A stretch of 64,000 nucleotides of DNA from Streptomyces venezuelae. GTDB taxonomy: Bacteria; Actinomycetota; Actinomycetes; Streptomycetales; Streptomycetaceae. Below, in pieces: positions 1-7,936 of this stretch (position 1 is its first letter; each line of letters begins with the position of its first letter). Made by a program: the position numbers and the translations under genes. The stretch spans positions 7,836,001-7,900,000 of the forward strand of contig NZ_CP029193.1 of NCBI RefSeq assembly GCF_008642355.1. The letters are read 5' to 3'. The notes below the pieces were generated by a model. The model was not told where the DNA came from. It worked only from the letters and a program-made list of their open reading frames with translations, and searched no databases.

Positions 1-812
1 CGTACCGCGTTCGTGATCAGGTTCAGCGTCGTCTCGTGCCCGGCGATGATCATGAGCATCAGGGTGCCGATCAGCTCGAGCGGGCTGAGCCGGTCGCCGT
101 CCTTCTCGCGGGCCGCGATCAGGGCGGACGTGAGGTCGTCGCGTGGGTCCTCGGTACGGGCGGCCACGATGGCGGCCAGCACGTCCATCATCTCCCGGTT
201 GGCGGCCTGGGACTGTTCAGGGCCGATGTCCGTGGCGACGATCTGGTTGGAGAGATGGTGCAGACGGTCGTGGTGCCCGGCGTCCACGCCGAGCAGTTCA
301 CAGATGACGCCCATCGGCAGCGGCAGCGCGAAGTGCGAGCGCAGGTCCACGACCCCGTCGCCCTCACCGGCCGCCGCCTCGCCCAGGCCGTCGAGCAACT
401 GAGACGTCAACTCGGCTATGCGCGGGCCGAGTTCCTCCACGCGACGCGCGGTGAACGCCCGGCTCACCAGTGACCGCAGCCGCCGGTGGTCGGCGCCGTC
501 CGCCGTGGTCATGCCCTGCACCGTGGCGAAGGTCTTGAGCGGCCAGCCGTCCGGTATTCCGCCCGATCGCAATGCCGTGAAGTGCAGGGCGTTCTTGGCG
601 ACATCGGGGTGGGAGAGGAGTTCCCGGAGAGCGTCGTGCCCGAGGACCGCCACGCCTTCCACCTCGCCGGGCAGGACCACGGGGGCGACCGCGCCGCGGG
701 CGAGCAGCCGGGCGTTGTCCGCGTGCGGGCAACCACCGGACGGGTCCATGCGGTGCGCCGGTCCGGGCGGTTGTGGCGAGGTGGCGTCGCTCGGCGGTGT
801 GGTGTTCAACAC
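1..812 (-). CDS. Cytochrome P450, N-terminal two thirds (cut by left edge)
   Basis: The reading frame runs off the left end, so the heme-binding cysteine loop is outside the window. What is visible is a typical bacterial soluble P450 (about 270 residues): 'HPDVAKNALHF' near residue 80, the C-helix-like 'DGADHRRLRSLVSRAFTARRVEEL' stretch around residues 110-135, and the I-helix oxygen-activation motif AGHETT near residue 250. The GTG at 812 is preferred because GGAGAG lies a few bases upstream; an in-frame ATG at 749 is the alternative. It probably hydroxylates a small molecule using external ferredoxin. A TetR gene lies upstream on the same strand. The substrate cannot be inferred. Confidence 0.88.
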   Translation of the reverse strand, partial: MLNTTPPSDATSPQPPGPAHRMDPSGGCPHADNARLLARGAVAPVVLPGEVEGVAVLGHDALRELLSHPDVAKNALHFTALRSGGIPDGWPLKTFATVQGMTTADGADHRRLRSLVSRAFTARRVEELGPRIAELTSQLLDGLGEAAAGEGDGVVDLRSHFALPLPMGVICELLGVDAGHHDRLHHLSNQIVATDIGPEQSQAANREMMDVLAAIVAARTEDPRDDLTSALIAAREKDGDRLSPLELIGTLMLMIIAGHETTLNLITNAV

Positions 813-931
813 GGCTCTCCAAGGGAGGGGAGGGGAGAGCGGGGGTGGACGCGAAGGCGCGCCGCTCCACGGGCCCGTCCCTCCTGCTCGCCCCTCCCCG
901 GCTCGTTTCTCAACCCTGAGACCCTTCTGTC

Positions 932-969
932 AGCCGGTCAAGACGCGTTCCGAAGCCGGTCGAGACGCG
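932..969. repeat. Two 16-bp direct repeats upstream of the P450
   Basis: AGCCGGTCAAGACGCG (932-947) is repeated as AGCCGGTCGAGACGCG (954-969), one mismatch, with a 22-bp period (about two helical turns). A small dyad TCTCA-ACCC-TGAGA lies at 908-921. Both are in the 220-bp gap upstream of the P450 start on the minus strand, so they could be a regulator-binding site; the role is inferred. Confidence 0.4.
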
Positions 970-1031
970 CCGGAAAAAAAGGGTGCCCGGTGCTGCGCAT
1001 GGCGGAGGCGGGCAGATTACGAGGCGGGGGT

Positions 1032-1808
1032 CTAGGCCAGTTGGAACGCGTCGGCGAGCATGTCGACCTGCACGGCGAGCAGTGTCGTCGGCCGGTGACC
1101 CATGCCGGCGAACTGACCCGCCGCTTCCAGGCCGACGGTCCCGTGCAACTGGGGCCAGGCGGTGATGGCGCCGGTCAGTGCGACGGCCGCCGCGGACTCC
1201 GATGATCCCTCGGACCCGGCGGCCACTGGGGACTCTGCGGCCCCTGTTGACGTCGCGGAGCCTCCGGACGACGGCCCGGTCCACTTCTCGACCCACGCCG
1301 CCACCGCCGCGTCGTCGCGCAGCCAGCGGTTGAACTCGCCCACCAGCGGTTCGACGGAGTTCGACGGCCGCCCCCCGGCGAAGACGGTGAGGAACGGCCC
1401 CAGGACTTCGCGCGCGTGCGCCACGGTCTCGTCCGGCGCGCGAAAGCCCGGGACCGGGGTGCCCTGGATGAGGAGGTAGAGGTGCGGCTGTGCCACGGCC
1501 CAGTCGCGGAAGGCCGTTGCCAGGGCGTGCAGTGCCGCCCGCCCGCCTGCCGAGATGTCGACGGCCCCGATCTCGGCCGCGACCGCCTGGTAGGCGTCGA
1601 CGACCAGCTCGCTGAGCAGGTCGTCGCGGCTGGCGAAGTAGCGGTAGAGGGCCGGCCCGGACATGCCGATCTCCTTGGCGATACGCAGCAGCGCCACGCC
1701 CTCCACGCCTCCCGCGGCGAGCTGGCCGACGGCGATCTGCTTGATCTCCGCGCGTGTCTGGTCGCGGTACCGCTCCCTTGGGGTGCGGGCCCGAGGTGTG
1801 GATGTCAT
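1032..1808 (-). CDS. TetR/AcrR-family transcriptional regulator
   Basis: 258-residue regulator. The N-terminal helix-turn-helix is clear at about residues 20-65, with 'GVALLRIAKEIGMSGPALYRYFASRDDLLSELV' containing the recognition helix and the conserved ALYRYF. The C-terminal half has the WHG-type ligand domain pattern 'DWAVAQPHLYLLIQGTPVPGF'. A Ser/Gly/Ala-rich insertion near residues 185-210 is not part of the usual fold. ATG 1808 is preceded by GGAGG at good spacing. It is divergent from the epimerase gene at 1966 and upstream of the P450 on the same strand, so it may control either; the ligand is unknown. Confidence 0.92.
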   Translation of the reverse strand: MTSTPRARTPRERYRDQTRAEIKQIAVGQLAAGGVEGVALLRIAKEIGMSGPALYRYFASRDDLLSELVVDAYQAVAAEIGAVDISAGGRAALHALATAFRDWAVAQPHLYLLIQGTPVPGFRAPDETVAHAREVLGPFLTVFAGGRPSNSVEPLVGEFNRWLRDDAAVAAWVEKWTGPSSGGSATSTGAAESPVAAGSEGSSESAAAVALTGAITAWPQLHGTVGLEAAGQFAGMGHRPTTLLAVQVDMLADAFQLA

Positions 1809-1906
1809 GCGGTCTGCCTCCAGGGTTCTTCCGCCTCCTGCCTGTGGCCCCGAATGTTACAGCCCGTCGCGTTCGCGACTTGTTATTGCACTACTCCATC
1901 GCGGTA

Positions 1907-1921
1907 GTTATAGTGTGTAAC
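1907..1921. promoter_or_regulatory. Candidate TetR operator in the divergent gap
   Basis: GTTATAGTGTGTAAC is an imperfect dyad (outer GTTA/TAAC) in the 157-bp divergent region between the TetR and epimerase genes. An adjacent ACTAC...GTAGT inverted repeat lies at 1891-1909. The location suits autorepression; binding is not proven. Confidence 0.4.
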
Positions 1922-1965
1922 TGAAGTTAAGGGCTTTATTGGGGTCTCCGAAAGGGACGTGGAGC

Positions 1966-2922
1966 ATGTCTGCCATCACCTCATCCGACCTGCACATAGT
2001 CCTCGGCGCCGGTCCGGCGGGTTCGACGCTCGCCGGTGAGCTGGCCCGTCGCGGGCACGCCGTCCGCCTCGTCGACCGCTCCGGCAGCGGCTCCGCTCCC
2101 GAGGGCGTCACCCGAGTCCGGGGCGACGTCGGCACTCTCGACGGCGCCCGGTCCGTGATCAAGGGCGCCGCCGTCGTCTACCACTGCGTGAACGTGGCCT
2201 ACCACCTGCAGGTCGACGTGATGCCCGGCATCCAGGACGCGGTGCTCGGTGCCGTGGAGGCCGAGGGTGCCCGGCTGGTCGTACTCGACACCCTCTATCC
2301 GTACGGCGAGACCCAGGGCCGGGTGATGACCGAGGACACCGCGTGGCGAGCCACCGGCCAGAAGGGCAGGATGCGTGCGGCGCTCGACGAGAAGTACCTG
2401 GCAGCCCATCAAAGGGGCCGCGCCCGTGTCGTCCTGGGCCGCTCGGCCGACTTCGTCGGACCGCAGGTCCTCAACTCGACCCTCGGCGGCGCCGTCTTCC
2501 CCGGCGCCCTGACCGGCGGCGAGGTGTACGGCCTCGGCGACATCGACTTGCCGCACAGCTACACCGACATCCGCAACGCAGCCGCCGGCCTCGCCACTCT
2601 CGGCGAGCACCCGGACGGCGACGGCCGCGTCTGGCACCTGCCCACCGCGCCGGCCCTCACCACCCGGGAGGTCTTCCGGCTGATCGAGAGGAAGGTCGGG
2701 CAGCCGCTGAACACGGTGATCAAGCAGGAGCCCGTGCCGTTCGGCCCGTTCGACCAGGTCTTCATGGACTCCTACGCCGAGTTGTTCTACCAGCACACCG
2801 AACCGCAGGTCATGGACTCGTCGGCGATCCAGGAGACGTTCGGCCTCAAGCCCATCGACCTGGACGCGACGCTCGACGACACCATCGCCTGGTACCGCGA
2901 CTTCCTCGCCGCGCAACGCTGA
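1966..2922 (+). CDS. NAD(P)-binding epimerase/dehydratase-like protein
   Basis: 318-residue Rossmann-fold protein of the extended SDR/epimerase group. The glycine-rich nucleotide motif is near the N-terminus ('VLGAGPAGSTLAGELARRGH'), followed by 'VRGDVGTLDGARSVIKGAAVVYHCVN', the usual D-x-V and acceptor strand. The family's YxxxK catalytic pair is not obvious: 'LDTLYPYGE' occupies the expected region and 'YLAAHQRGRARVVLGRSADFVGP' follows, so it may bind NAD without classical epimerase chemistry. ATG 1966 with GGAG just upstream is preferred over a TTG at 1939. It is divergent from the TetR gene, which probably regulates it. Substrate unknown. Confidence 0.85.
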   Translation: MSAITSSDLHIVLGAGPAGSTLAGELARRGHAVRLVDRSGSGSAPEGVTRVRGDVGTLDGARSVIKGAAVVYHCVNVAYHLQVDVMPGIQDAVLGAVEAEGARLVVLDTLYPYGETQGRVMTEDTAWRATGQKGRMRAALDEKYLAAHQRGRARVVLGRSADFVGPQVLNSTLGGAVFPGALTGGEVYGLGDIDLPHSYTDIRNAAAGLATLGEHPDGDGRVWHLPTAPALTTREVFRLIERKVGQPLNTVIKQEPVPFGPFDQVFMDSYAELFYQHTEPQVMDSSAIQETFGLKPIDLDATLDDTIAWYRDFLAAQR

Positions 2923-2949
2923 CTGACGCGGGCGGCCAGGGCTCGGCCC

Positions 2950-3600
2950 GTACGTTCAGCTCTTGCGGTCTCCTTCAGTCCCCGCCCCCGCACCGAGACC
3001 ACCTCCCTGACCATCGACACCGCCTCCATGCCCCACCTCCTCGACCACTGCTTCATCCCGCAGCGCGGCCCGGATGGCCCGATCTCTCGGATCGGCACCC
3101 CGTCGTTCCCGCGACCAACGTCGTGCATCACATGTCGCAGGCCATCGAACGGGCCCACCCCGGGCGGCGGGTCGTCGCCGTGCACGATGTGCGACTGGAA
3201 CAGCGGCTCGTGGCCGGACCTCCCAGTCGGGTCGACGTCGTCGTGACGGCCGAGGCCGATGAGAGGCTCGTGCGGGTGGCGTTCGGGACGTACGCGCGAG
3301 CCGTCCTGGAGGTCGCCGACGGATACCCCGGTGGGCCCCCGCCCGCCGGCGCCAGGACGTCGACGAACGGCCCTGCGCGATCACCGCCGAGGACCTCTAC
3401 CGGGACCGGTGGATGTTCCACGGCCCGCCTACCAAGGCGTCACCGAACTCACCGGCATCGGCGACCACCACGTCCGGGGGACCAACACCACCCCCGCCGC
3501 TCCTGGCGCCCTGCTCGACAACGTGGGCCAGTTGCTCGGGCGCTGGATCCTGGCCAAGCACACCGAGCGCAACGTCGTCTGCCCGCACCCCTCCGCCCCC
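2950..3600 (+). pseudogene. Frameshifted remnant of a polyketide-synthase-type dehydratase domain
   Basis: No single frame encodes a protein here, but four successive segments read as one hotdog dehydratase domain. Frame 1 from about 2968 gives 'RTETTSLTIDTASMPHLLDHCF'. Frame 3 from about 3068 gives 'PGWPDLSDRHPVVPATNVVHHM' and continues to about 3340. Frame 2 gives 'CAITAEDLYRDRWMFHGP' to about 3427. Frame 1 then gives 'AYQGVTELTGIGDHHVRGT' and 'PGALLDNVGQLLG'. At least three frameshifts are therefore needed. The DH...PVVPAT pattern and FHGPAYQGV are typical of PS-DH-type domains from multidomain synthases. No KS, AT or ACP parts are present. I infer a decayed fragment of a larger gene. Confidence 0.6.
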
Positions 3601-3790
3601 GGCACGAGCCCCCGCCCCTCCGACCCGGGCCCCTCCCACTCCGGCCCCACTCGGCCGGGCTGCCCCACACCGGCCCCCACGCCCCCACCCCCTCCGACAC
3701 CCCGACCCCTTCGGGCGAACCAACACCCTCCGAAACCCCGTCACCTTCCCCCTCTTCCTCCTCACCCCCTCTTCCTCCCGACCGGCGGAG
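3590..3790. repeat. C-rich, strand-asymmetric low-complexity tract
   Basis: About 200 bp in which the plus strand is dominated by C with almost no G. It includes a polypyrimidine run with the block CCCCCTCTTCCTCC present twice, a few bases apart, at about 3748-3779. It lies between the dehydratase remnant and the SDR gene. One frame gives a Thr/Pro/Ser-rich linker that is open into the SDR, but no start site or domain supports translation. Confidence 0.55.
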
Positions 3791-3869
3791 CCGCCGTCGC
3801 CCACTCCGTCCGGGCCCGGCTCCCCATGCCCCTCTGGCCAGGCCGACCGCCGCGCGGTACACCACGGAC

Positions 3870-4697
3870 ATGACCCGCGGAATGGGGCGTCTTGAGGGCA
3901 AGGCGGCCTTCGTCACCGGCGCGGCCGGCGGTTTGGGCCGCAGTTACGTCCAGCGGATGGCGGAGGAGGGCGCCGACCTGGTCATCGTCGACATCTGCCG
4001 GCCGGTCGACACCGTGCCCTACCGGCTGTCGTCGCCGGAGGAACTGTCCGAAGCGGTCGAGGAGGTGGAGGCGCTGGGCCGCCGCGTCGTCGCCCGGCAG
4101 GCCGACGTGCGCGACCGGGACGCCCTCCAAGAGGCGTACGACGCCGGGCTCGCCGCGTTCGGGCAGATCGACGTCGTCGTCGCCAACGCCGGAATCGCGC
4201 CGCTCCTGGTGGACGACCGGGTCCAGGCGTGGCACGACGCCATCGACATCAACCTCACCGGCACCTTCCACACCATCGAGGTGGCCGTCCCTTCGATGAT
4301 CGACGCGGACCGGGGCGGCTCGATCGTCATCGTCAGCTCCACCGCGGGCCTTGTCGGCATCGGCGGGGCCAGCAACGGCGGCCTCGGCTATGCCGCGTCC
4401 AAGCACGGTGTGGTCGGGCTGATGCGGACGTACGCCAACAACCTCGCCCCGCACAGCATCAGGGTGAACTCCGTGCACCCCACCGGCGTGGCCACCCGTA
4501 TGGTCGCCGACCCGGTCATGGCCGAGTTCGTCGCCCAGGACCCGATCCTGTCCGAGGGGTCCCCGAACGCGCTGCCCGTGGACACCGTCGAACCGGACGA
4601 CGTGGCCAACGCGGTCCTGTGGCTCGCCTCGGACGAAGCCCGCTACGTCACCGGCGTCACGCTGCCCGTGGACGCCGGATTCATCAACCGCCGCTGA
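3870..4697 (+). CDS. Mycofactocin-coupled-type SDR oxidoreductase
   Basis: 275-residue short-chain dehydrogenase. Visible motifs are TGAAGGLG (cofactor loop), 'DVVVANAGIAP' (NAG), the catalytic Ser in 'IVIVSSTAGL', and YAASKHG (YxxxK). The insertion after the second strand, 'PYRLSSPEELSEAVEEVEAL' followed by 'GRRVVARQADVRD', is the signature of the SDR subfamily that keeps its nicotinamide cofactor bound and uses the RiPP redox cofactor mycofactocin (for example carveol dehydrogenase relatives). No mycofactocin biosynthesis genes lie in this window. ATG 3870 or 3882 could start it; neither has a strong ribosome site. The amidohydrolase gene follows 17 bp downstream, suggesting an operon. Confidence 0.9.
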   Translation: MTRGMGRLEGKAAFVTGAAGGLGRSYVQRMAEEGADLVIVDICRPVDTVPYRLSSPEELSEAVEEVEALGRRVVARQADVRDRDALQEAYDAGLAAFGQIDVVVANAGIAPLLVDDRVQAWHDAIDINLTGTFHTIEVAVPSMIDADRGGSIVIVSSTAGLVGIGGASNGGLGYAASKHGVVGLMRTYANNLAPHSIRVNSVHPTGVATRMVADPVMAEFVAQDPILSEGSPNALPVDTVEPDDVANAVLWLASDEARYVTGVTLPVDAGFINRR

Positions 4698-4714
4698 GCC
4701 GGAGGTGGGGTGCC

Positions 4715-6367
4715 ATGGGTGAGCCGTACGCGGATCTGATTCTCGTGGGCGGGGACGTGAAGACGGCGTCGGGCTGGGCCGAGGGGCTCGCCGTGCGTGC
4801 CGGTGTCATCGAGACGGTCGGCACCCGCGCCGACGCCCTGCGCCGACGCGGCCCTGAGACGCGGGTGCGCGACCTGGCCGGGGACACCGTGCTGCCCGGC
4901 CTGCATGACCTCCACGTGCATCCGGTCTACGCCGGGGTCCGCGAACGCCGCTGCAAGATCCCGCAGGGCTCCGACCTCGCCACCACCCTCCGCATCGTGG
5001 CCGAGCACGTCCGCCGCACCGCCCCCGGTGCGTGGGTCCTGGGCGGTCAGTGGGACGCGTACGCCCTCGGAGGCATCCCGGACCGGACGATGCTCGACTC
5101 CGTCGCGCCCGGCCACCCGGTTCTCCTGGAGGACACCAGTGGGCACAGCTCGTGGGCGAACAGCGCGGCGCTGCGGATCGCCGGCGTCGGTCCCGGCACA
5201 CCCGACCCGGCGGGCGGCATCTTCGAGCGGGACGCGGCGGGCCGTCCGAGCGGCATCCAGCGCGAGACGGCCGCCGATCTGCTGGCGGCGTCGGCGCCCA
5301 GACCGGACGACGACGAGGTGGAGGCGGCGCTGGAGTGGGCCCTCGGGGAGATGCTCTCCTACGGGATCACGTCGTTCACCGAAGCCGCGGTCGGCTTCAC
5401 CGCGGGGCCACGGGCCGAACTGCGCGCCTACACGCGTCTCGCCGCGCGGGGCACCGTCCGGCAGCGCGTACGACTCAGCCTCGTGTGGTCGCCGTACGAC
5501 CCCACGTGCGAAGACGTGATCGCGCACCGCAACCTCTACGCGAGCGACCGCGTCACGCCCGACTGCGTGAAGATCTTCCTGGACGGCGTGCCGACCGACA
5601 GCCACACGGCCGCCATGCTCGAACCGTACGCGGACACCGTGGCCGGGCGGGGCGACGAGGCGGGCCGGCACGGAATGCTCGTGGTCGCGCCCGCCGTCCT
5701 CGACCAGGCCGTGACCCGGTTCGACCGGATGGGCATCACGGTCAAGTTCCACGCGGCCGGCGACGCTGCGGTCAGGGCGGCGCTCGACGCCATCGAGGCG
5801 GCCCGCACCGCGAACGGCCACGGCCCGTGCATGCACAACGTGGGTCACTGCACGTTCGTGTCGAAGCCGGACATCGAGCGTGCGACACGGCTCGGGGCGA
5901 CCTTCGAGGTGTCGCCCTACCTGTGGCGGCCGTCGCCGATCTGCTCCGACATCGCGGCGGCCGTCGGCAGGGAAGCCGTGGAACGCGCCTGGCCCGTGCG
6001 CGAGATGCTCGACGCCCGTGCCCTGGTCGTGGCGGGCTCGGACTGGTGCGTCGTGCCGTCGGTGAGCCCGTGGTCGGCCATGGAGACGCTCGTGACCCGG
6101 CAGGAACCCGGGGGAAGCACCGACCGGTTCGGTGCGTCCCAGGCCATCGGCCTCGAGGAGGCGTTCGACCTGTTCACGGTCAACTCCGCCCGCCAGGAAG
6201 GCATGGCGCACCGCGTCGGACGCATCGAACCCGGCATGCTCGCCGACATCATCGTCGTCGACCGGAACCCCTTCGAAGTACCGATCACGCAGGTCCACGC
6301 CACCGAGGTCAGGATGGTGTTCATCGAAGGGGAACAGGTCGTGCGGGAGAGGCCGGAACCGGACTGA
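4715..6367 (+). CDS. YtcJ-like amidohydrolase (amidohydrolase_3 family)
   Basis: 550-residue metal-dependent hydrolase. The order of motifs matches the YtcJ/N-substituted formamide deformylase group: short N-terminal beta-sandwich, 'LPGLHDLHVHPVYAG' carrying the HxH metal ligands near residue 65, 'VKFHAAGDAAVRAALDAIE' (His) and 'HNVGHC' (His) in the middle, and 'AGSDWCV' (Asp) near residue 440. It ends with the usual 'GRIEPGMLADIIVVDRNPF'. It has no signal peptide, so it is cytoplasmic. ATG 4715 has GGAGG at good distance. It follows the mycofactocin-type SDR and may act on the same compound class. Related enzymes hydrolyse N-formyl or amide bonds; the substrate here is unknown. Confidence 0.9.
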   Translation: MGEPYADLILVGGDVKTASGWAEGLAVRAGVIETVGTRADALRRRGPETRVRDLAGDTVLPGLHDLHVHPVYAGVRERRCKIPQGSDLATTLRIVAEHVRRTAPGAWVLGGQWDAYALGGIPDRTMLDSVAPGHPVLLEDTSGHSSWANSAALRIAGVGPGTPDPAGGIFERDAAGRPSGIQRETAADLLAASAPRPDDDEVEAALEWALGEMLSYGITSFTEAAVGFTAGPRAELRAYTRLAARGTVRQRVRLSLVWSPYDPTCEDVIAHRNLYASDRVTPDCVKIFLDGVPTDSHTAAMLEPYADTVAGRGDEAGRHGMLVVAPAVLDQAVTRFDRMGITVKFHAAGDAAVRAALDAIEAARTANGHGPCMHNVGHCTFVSKPDIERATRLGATFEVSPYLWRPSPICSDIAAAVGREAVERAWPVREMLDARALVVAGSDWCVVPSVSPWSAMETLVTRQEPGGSTDRFGASQAIGLEEAFDLFTVNSARQEGMAHRVGRIEPGMLADIIVVDRNPFEVPITQVHATEVRMVFIEGEQVVRERPEPD

Positions 6368-6374
6368 CCGGCGG

Positions 6375-6584
6375 CTACATTCCGCCGTGCAGCGTGTCGT
6401 GCACCTGCTGCTGGACGGCGGGGGCGACGCTGTGGTTGTAGACGCCGATCACCTCCTTCGTCACGTCACCCACCGGCAGCGGGTTCTGCCGGTCGGATTC
6501 CTGGGCCTGCGCCACACCGGAGAAGGACAGGGCGGCGGCGCCGGTGAAGGCGACAGCGGCCAGTACGCGCGTCGTATTGTTCAT
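6375..6584 (-). CDS. Small secreted protein of unknown function
   Basis: 69-residue product with a clear Sec signal peptide: MNNTTR, a hydrophobic stretch 'VLAAVAFTGAAALSFSG', then a likely AQA cleavage site near residue 27. The mature part is only about 42 residues, without cysteine, and contains 'NPLPVGDVTKEVIGVYNHSV' and a Gln-rich tail. I do not recognise the family; it is not a chaplin or rodlin. A longer start at 6617 would put ten polar residues before the signal peptide, so ATG 6584 is preferred. It is convergent with the amidohydrolase with only 7 bp between. Confidence 0.7.
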   Translation of the reverse strand: MNNTTRVLAAVAFTGAAALSFSGVAQAQESDRQNPLPVGDVTKEVIGVYNHSVAPAVQQQVHDTLHGGM

Positions 6585-6613
6585 GATTTGCCAACGATCG
6601 TCCTGTTCGCGGG

Positions 6614-6889
6614 TCACGCCGGGGGCGCCGTCGACGACGGGCAGGCGGAGTGGCTGCCGGGGCTGGAGGAGCAGGTGTGGCGGAGGGGCGGCGTGCCACG
6701 GCCGGGCGATGTCCTCTTGATCGTGGTGTCACCGCTCCTCGGCTGCTGGGCCACCCAGATCAACAGGTTGAAGTCGTGCCCGATGTTGCACCGCAGGGTC
6801 TGCGACAGCCCCGCCTCCAGCGGCAGGACGTCGGCCTCCACCAGGTCGTCGCAGTACGAGGGCGGTGGCACCGGAGTGTGTGCGGACAC
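6614..6889 (-). CDS. Hypothetical protein, 91 residues
   Basis: GTG-started frame with strongly G/C-biased third codon positions and a GGAGG-like site upstream, so it is probably translated. The N-terminal half reads like a folded protein ('CDDLVEADVLPLEAGLSQTL', 'CNIGHDFNLLIWVAQQ'), but the C-terminal 40 residues are low-complexity Pro/Ser/Thr. That could mean a degenerate 3' end. No family recognised, and no membrane segment. The 78 bp between it and the reductase gene hold nothing else that I can see. Confidence 0.4.
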   Translation of the reverse strand: MSAHTPVPPPSYCDDLVEADVLPLEAGLSQTLRCNIGHDFNLLIWVAQQPRSGDTTIKRTSPGRGTPPLRHTCSSSPGSHSACPSSTAPPA

Positions 6890-6967
6890 GTTTCCGACCC
6901 CTCCTCCCCGGCCCTCCCGGGCAAAATCCGCCCGTGAACCCGCGTCGGCCAGTTCCGTGACGTGTCC

Positions 6968-7876
6968 TCAGAGGTCGAGGACGAGGCGGGGCGACACGGC
7001 GCGTGACACGCAGGCGAACATGCGGCCCTCGGGCGCTCCGATGTCGTCGCGGTGCTCGGGCGTACCGTCCAGGACGGTGACTTCGCAGCTGCCGCAGATT
7101 CCTTCGCGGCAGCCCGCGGGCAGGGGGCGTCCCGCGTGGGCGAGGGCGTCGAGCAGCGACTCGTCGGCCGGTACGGCGACAGCGCCCCCGGACCGTGCGC
7201 AGACCGCCTCGAACGCCGTGTCGGGGCCGAAGGACCGCACCGCAGGCTGGAAGCGTTCCGCGTGCAACCGCTCCGCGGGGAACGCGGCTTCGGCCGCCGC
7301 CAGCATCGTCGCGGGTCCGCAGCAGTAGACCAGCGTGCCGGGAGGCAGCGTGGCCGCGAGGGCATGGAGGTCCGGTCTGCCGTGCCGCCCGGTCTCCACG
7401 ATCCGCACCACGTCACCGTAGGTGCGGTGCAGTTCGTCGGCGAAGGGCATGCTGTGCCGCGAAGGACCCGCGTACACAAGCGTCGAGGGGATCCCGGCGG
7501 TGACCGCCGCGCGCAGCATGGGGAGCAGGGGCGTGATGCCTATGCCGCCGGCGAGGAAGAGGTAGCCCGGGGCGGGGACGAGCGGGAAGTGGTTGCGGGG
7601 GAGGGACACCGGGAGGGTGCGGCCCGGACGCAGGAAGCGGTGGACGTACTCGGAGCCGCCCCGGCTGAGCGGGTCGTACCGGACGGCGACGCGGTAGGCG
7701 TCCCGCTCGGCGGGGTCCCCGCACAACGAGTACTGCCGGTCGAGCCAGTTGGGCAGGGACAGGTCGATGTGGGCGCCGGGGTCCCAGGGGGCGAGGTCGC
7801 CCGCGGTGGCGCGCAGGGTGAGGGCGACGACGTCTTCGGTGACCCGGTCCATGTGCTCGACGACGGTGTGCTGCAT
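6968..7876 (-). CDS. PDR/VanB-family oxidoreductase (FMN/NAD/2Fe-2S reductase)
   Basis: 302-residue electron-transfer protein of the phthalate dioxygenase reductase type. The N-terminal flavin domain has 'RQYSLCGD' (RxYSL) near residue 50. The NAD domain has 'YLFLAGGIGITPLLPMLRA' near residue 110 and 'VYCCGPATML' near 190. The C-terminal plant-type ferredoxin domain has 'CREGICGSCEVTV' and a fourth Cys in 'MFACVSRA'. It supplies electrons from NAD(P)H to an oxygenase, often a Rieske dioxygenase or P450; neither is adjacent on this strand. ATG 7876 is preceded by GAGGAA. It lies downstream of the PPOX gene, same strand, 60 bp away, so probably in one TetR-controlled operon. Confidence 0.93.
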   Translation of the reverse strand: MQHTVVEHMDRVTEDVVALTLRATAGDLAPWDPGAHIDLSLPNWLDRQYSLCGDPAERDAYRVAVRYDPLSRGGSEYVHRFLRPGRTLPVSLPRNHFPLVPAPGYLFLAGGIGITPLLPMLRAAVTAGIPSTLVYAGPSRHSMPFADELHRTYGDVVRIVETGRHGRPDLHALAATLPPGTLVYCCGPATMLAAAEAAFPAERLHAERFQPAVRSFGPDTAFEAVCARSGGAVAVPADESLLDALAHAGRPLPAGCREGICGSCEVTVLDGTPEHRDDIGAPEGRMFACVSRAVSPRLVLDL

Positions 7877-7936
7877 CGGTGGTTCCTCTGTCTGTGCGGG
7901 CGAGGGGGCGTGTGTCCGTGCGGTCCGGGAGCGTGG

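Noticed and set aside
6375..6584. Small secreted protein as a chaplin or rodlin
   Set aside because: It lacks the chaplin domain (paired Cys, GNxxN motifs) and rodlin repeats.
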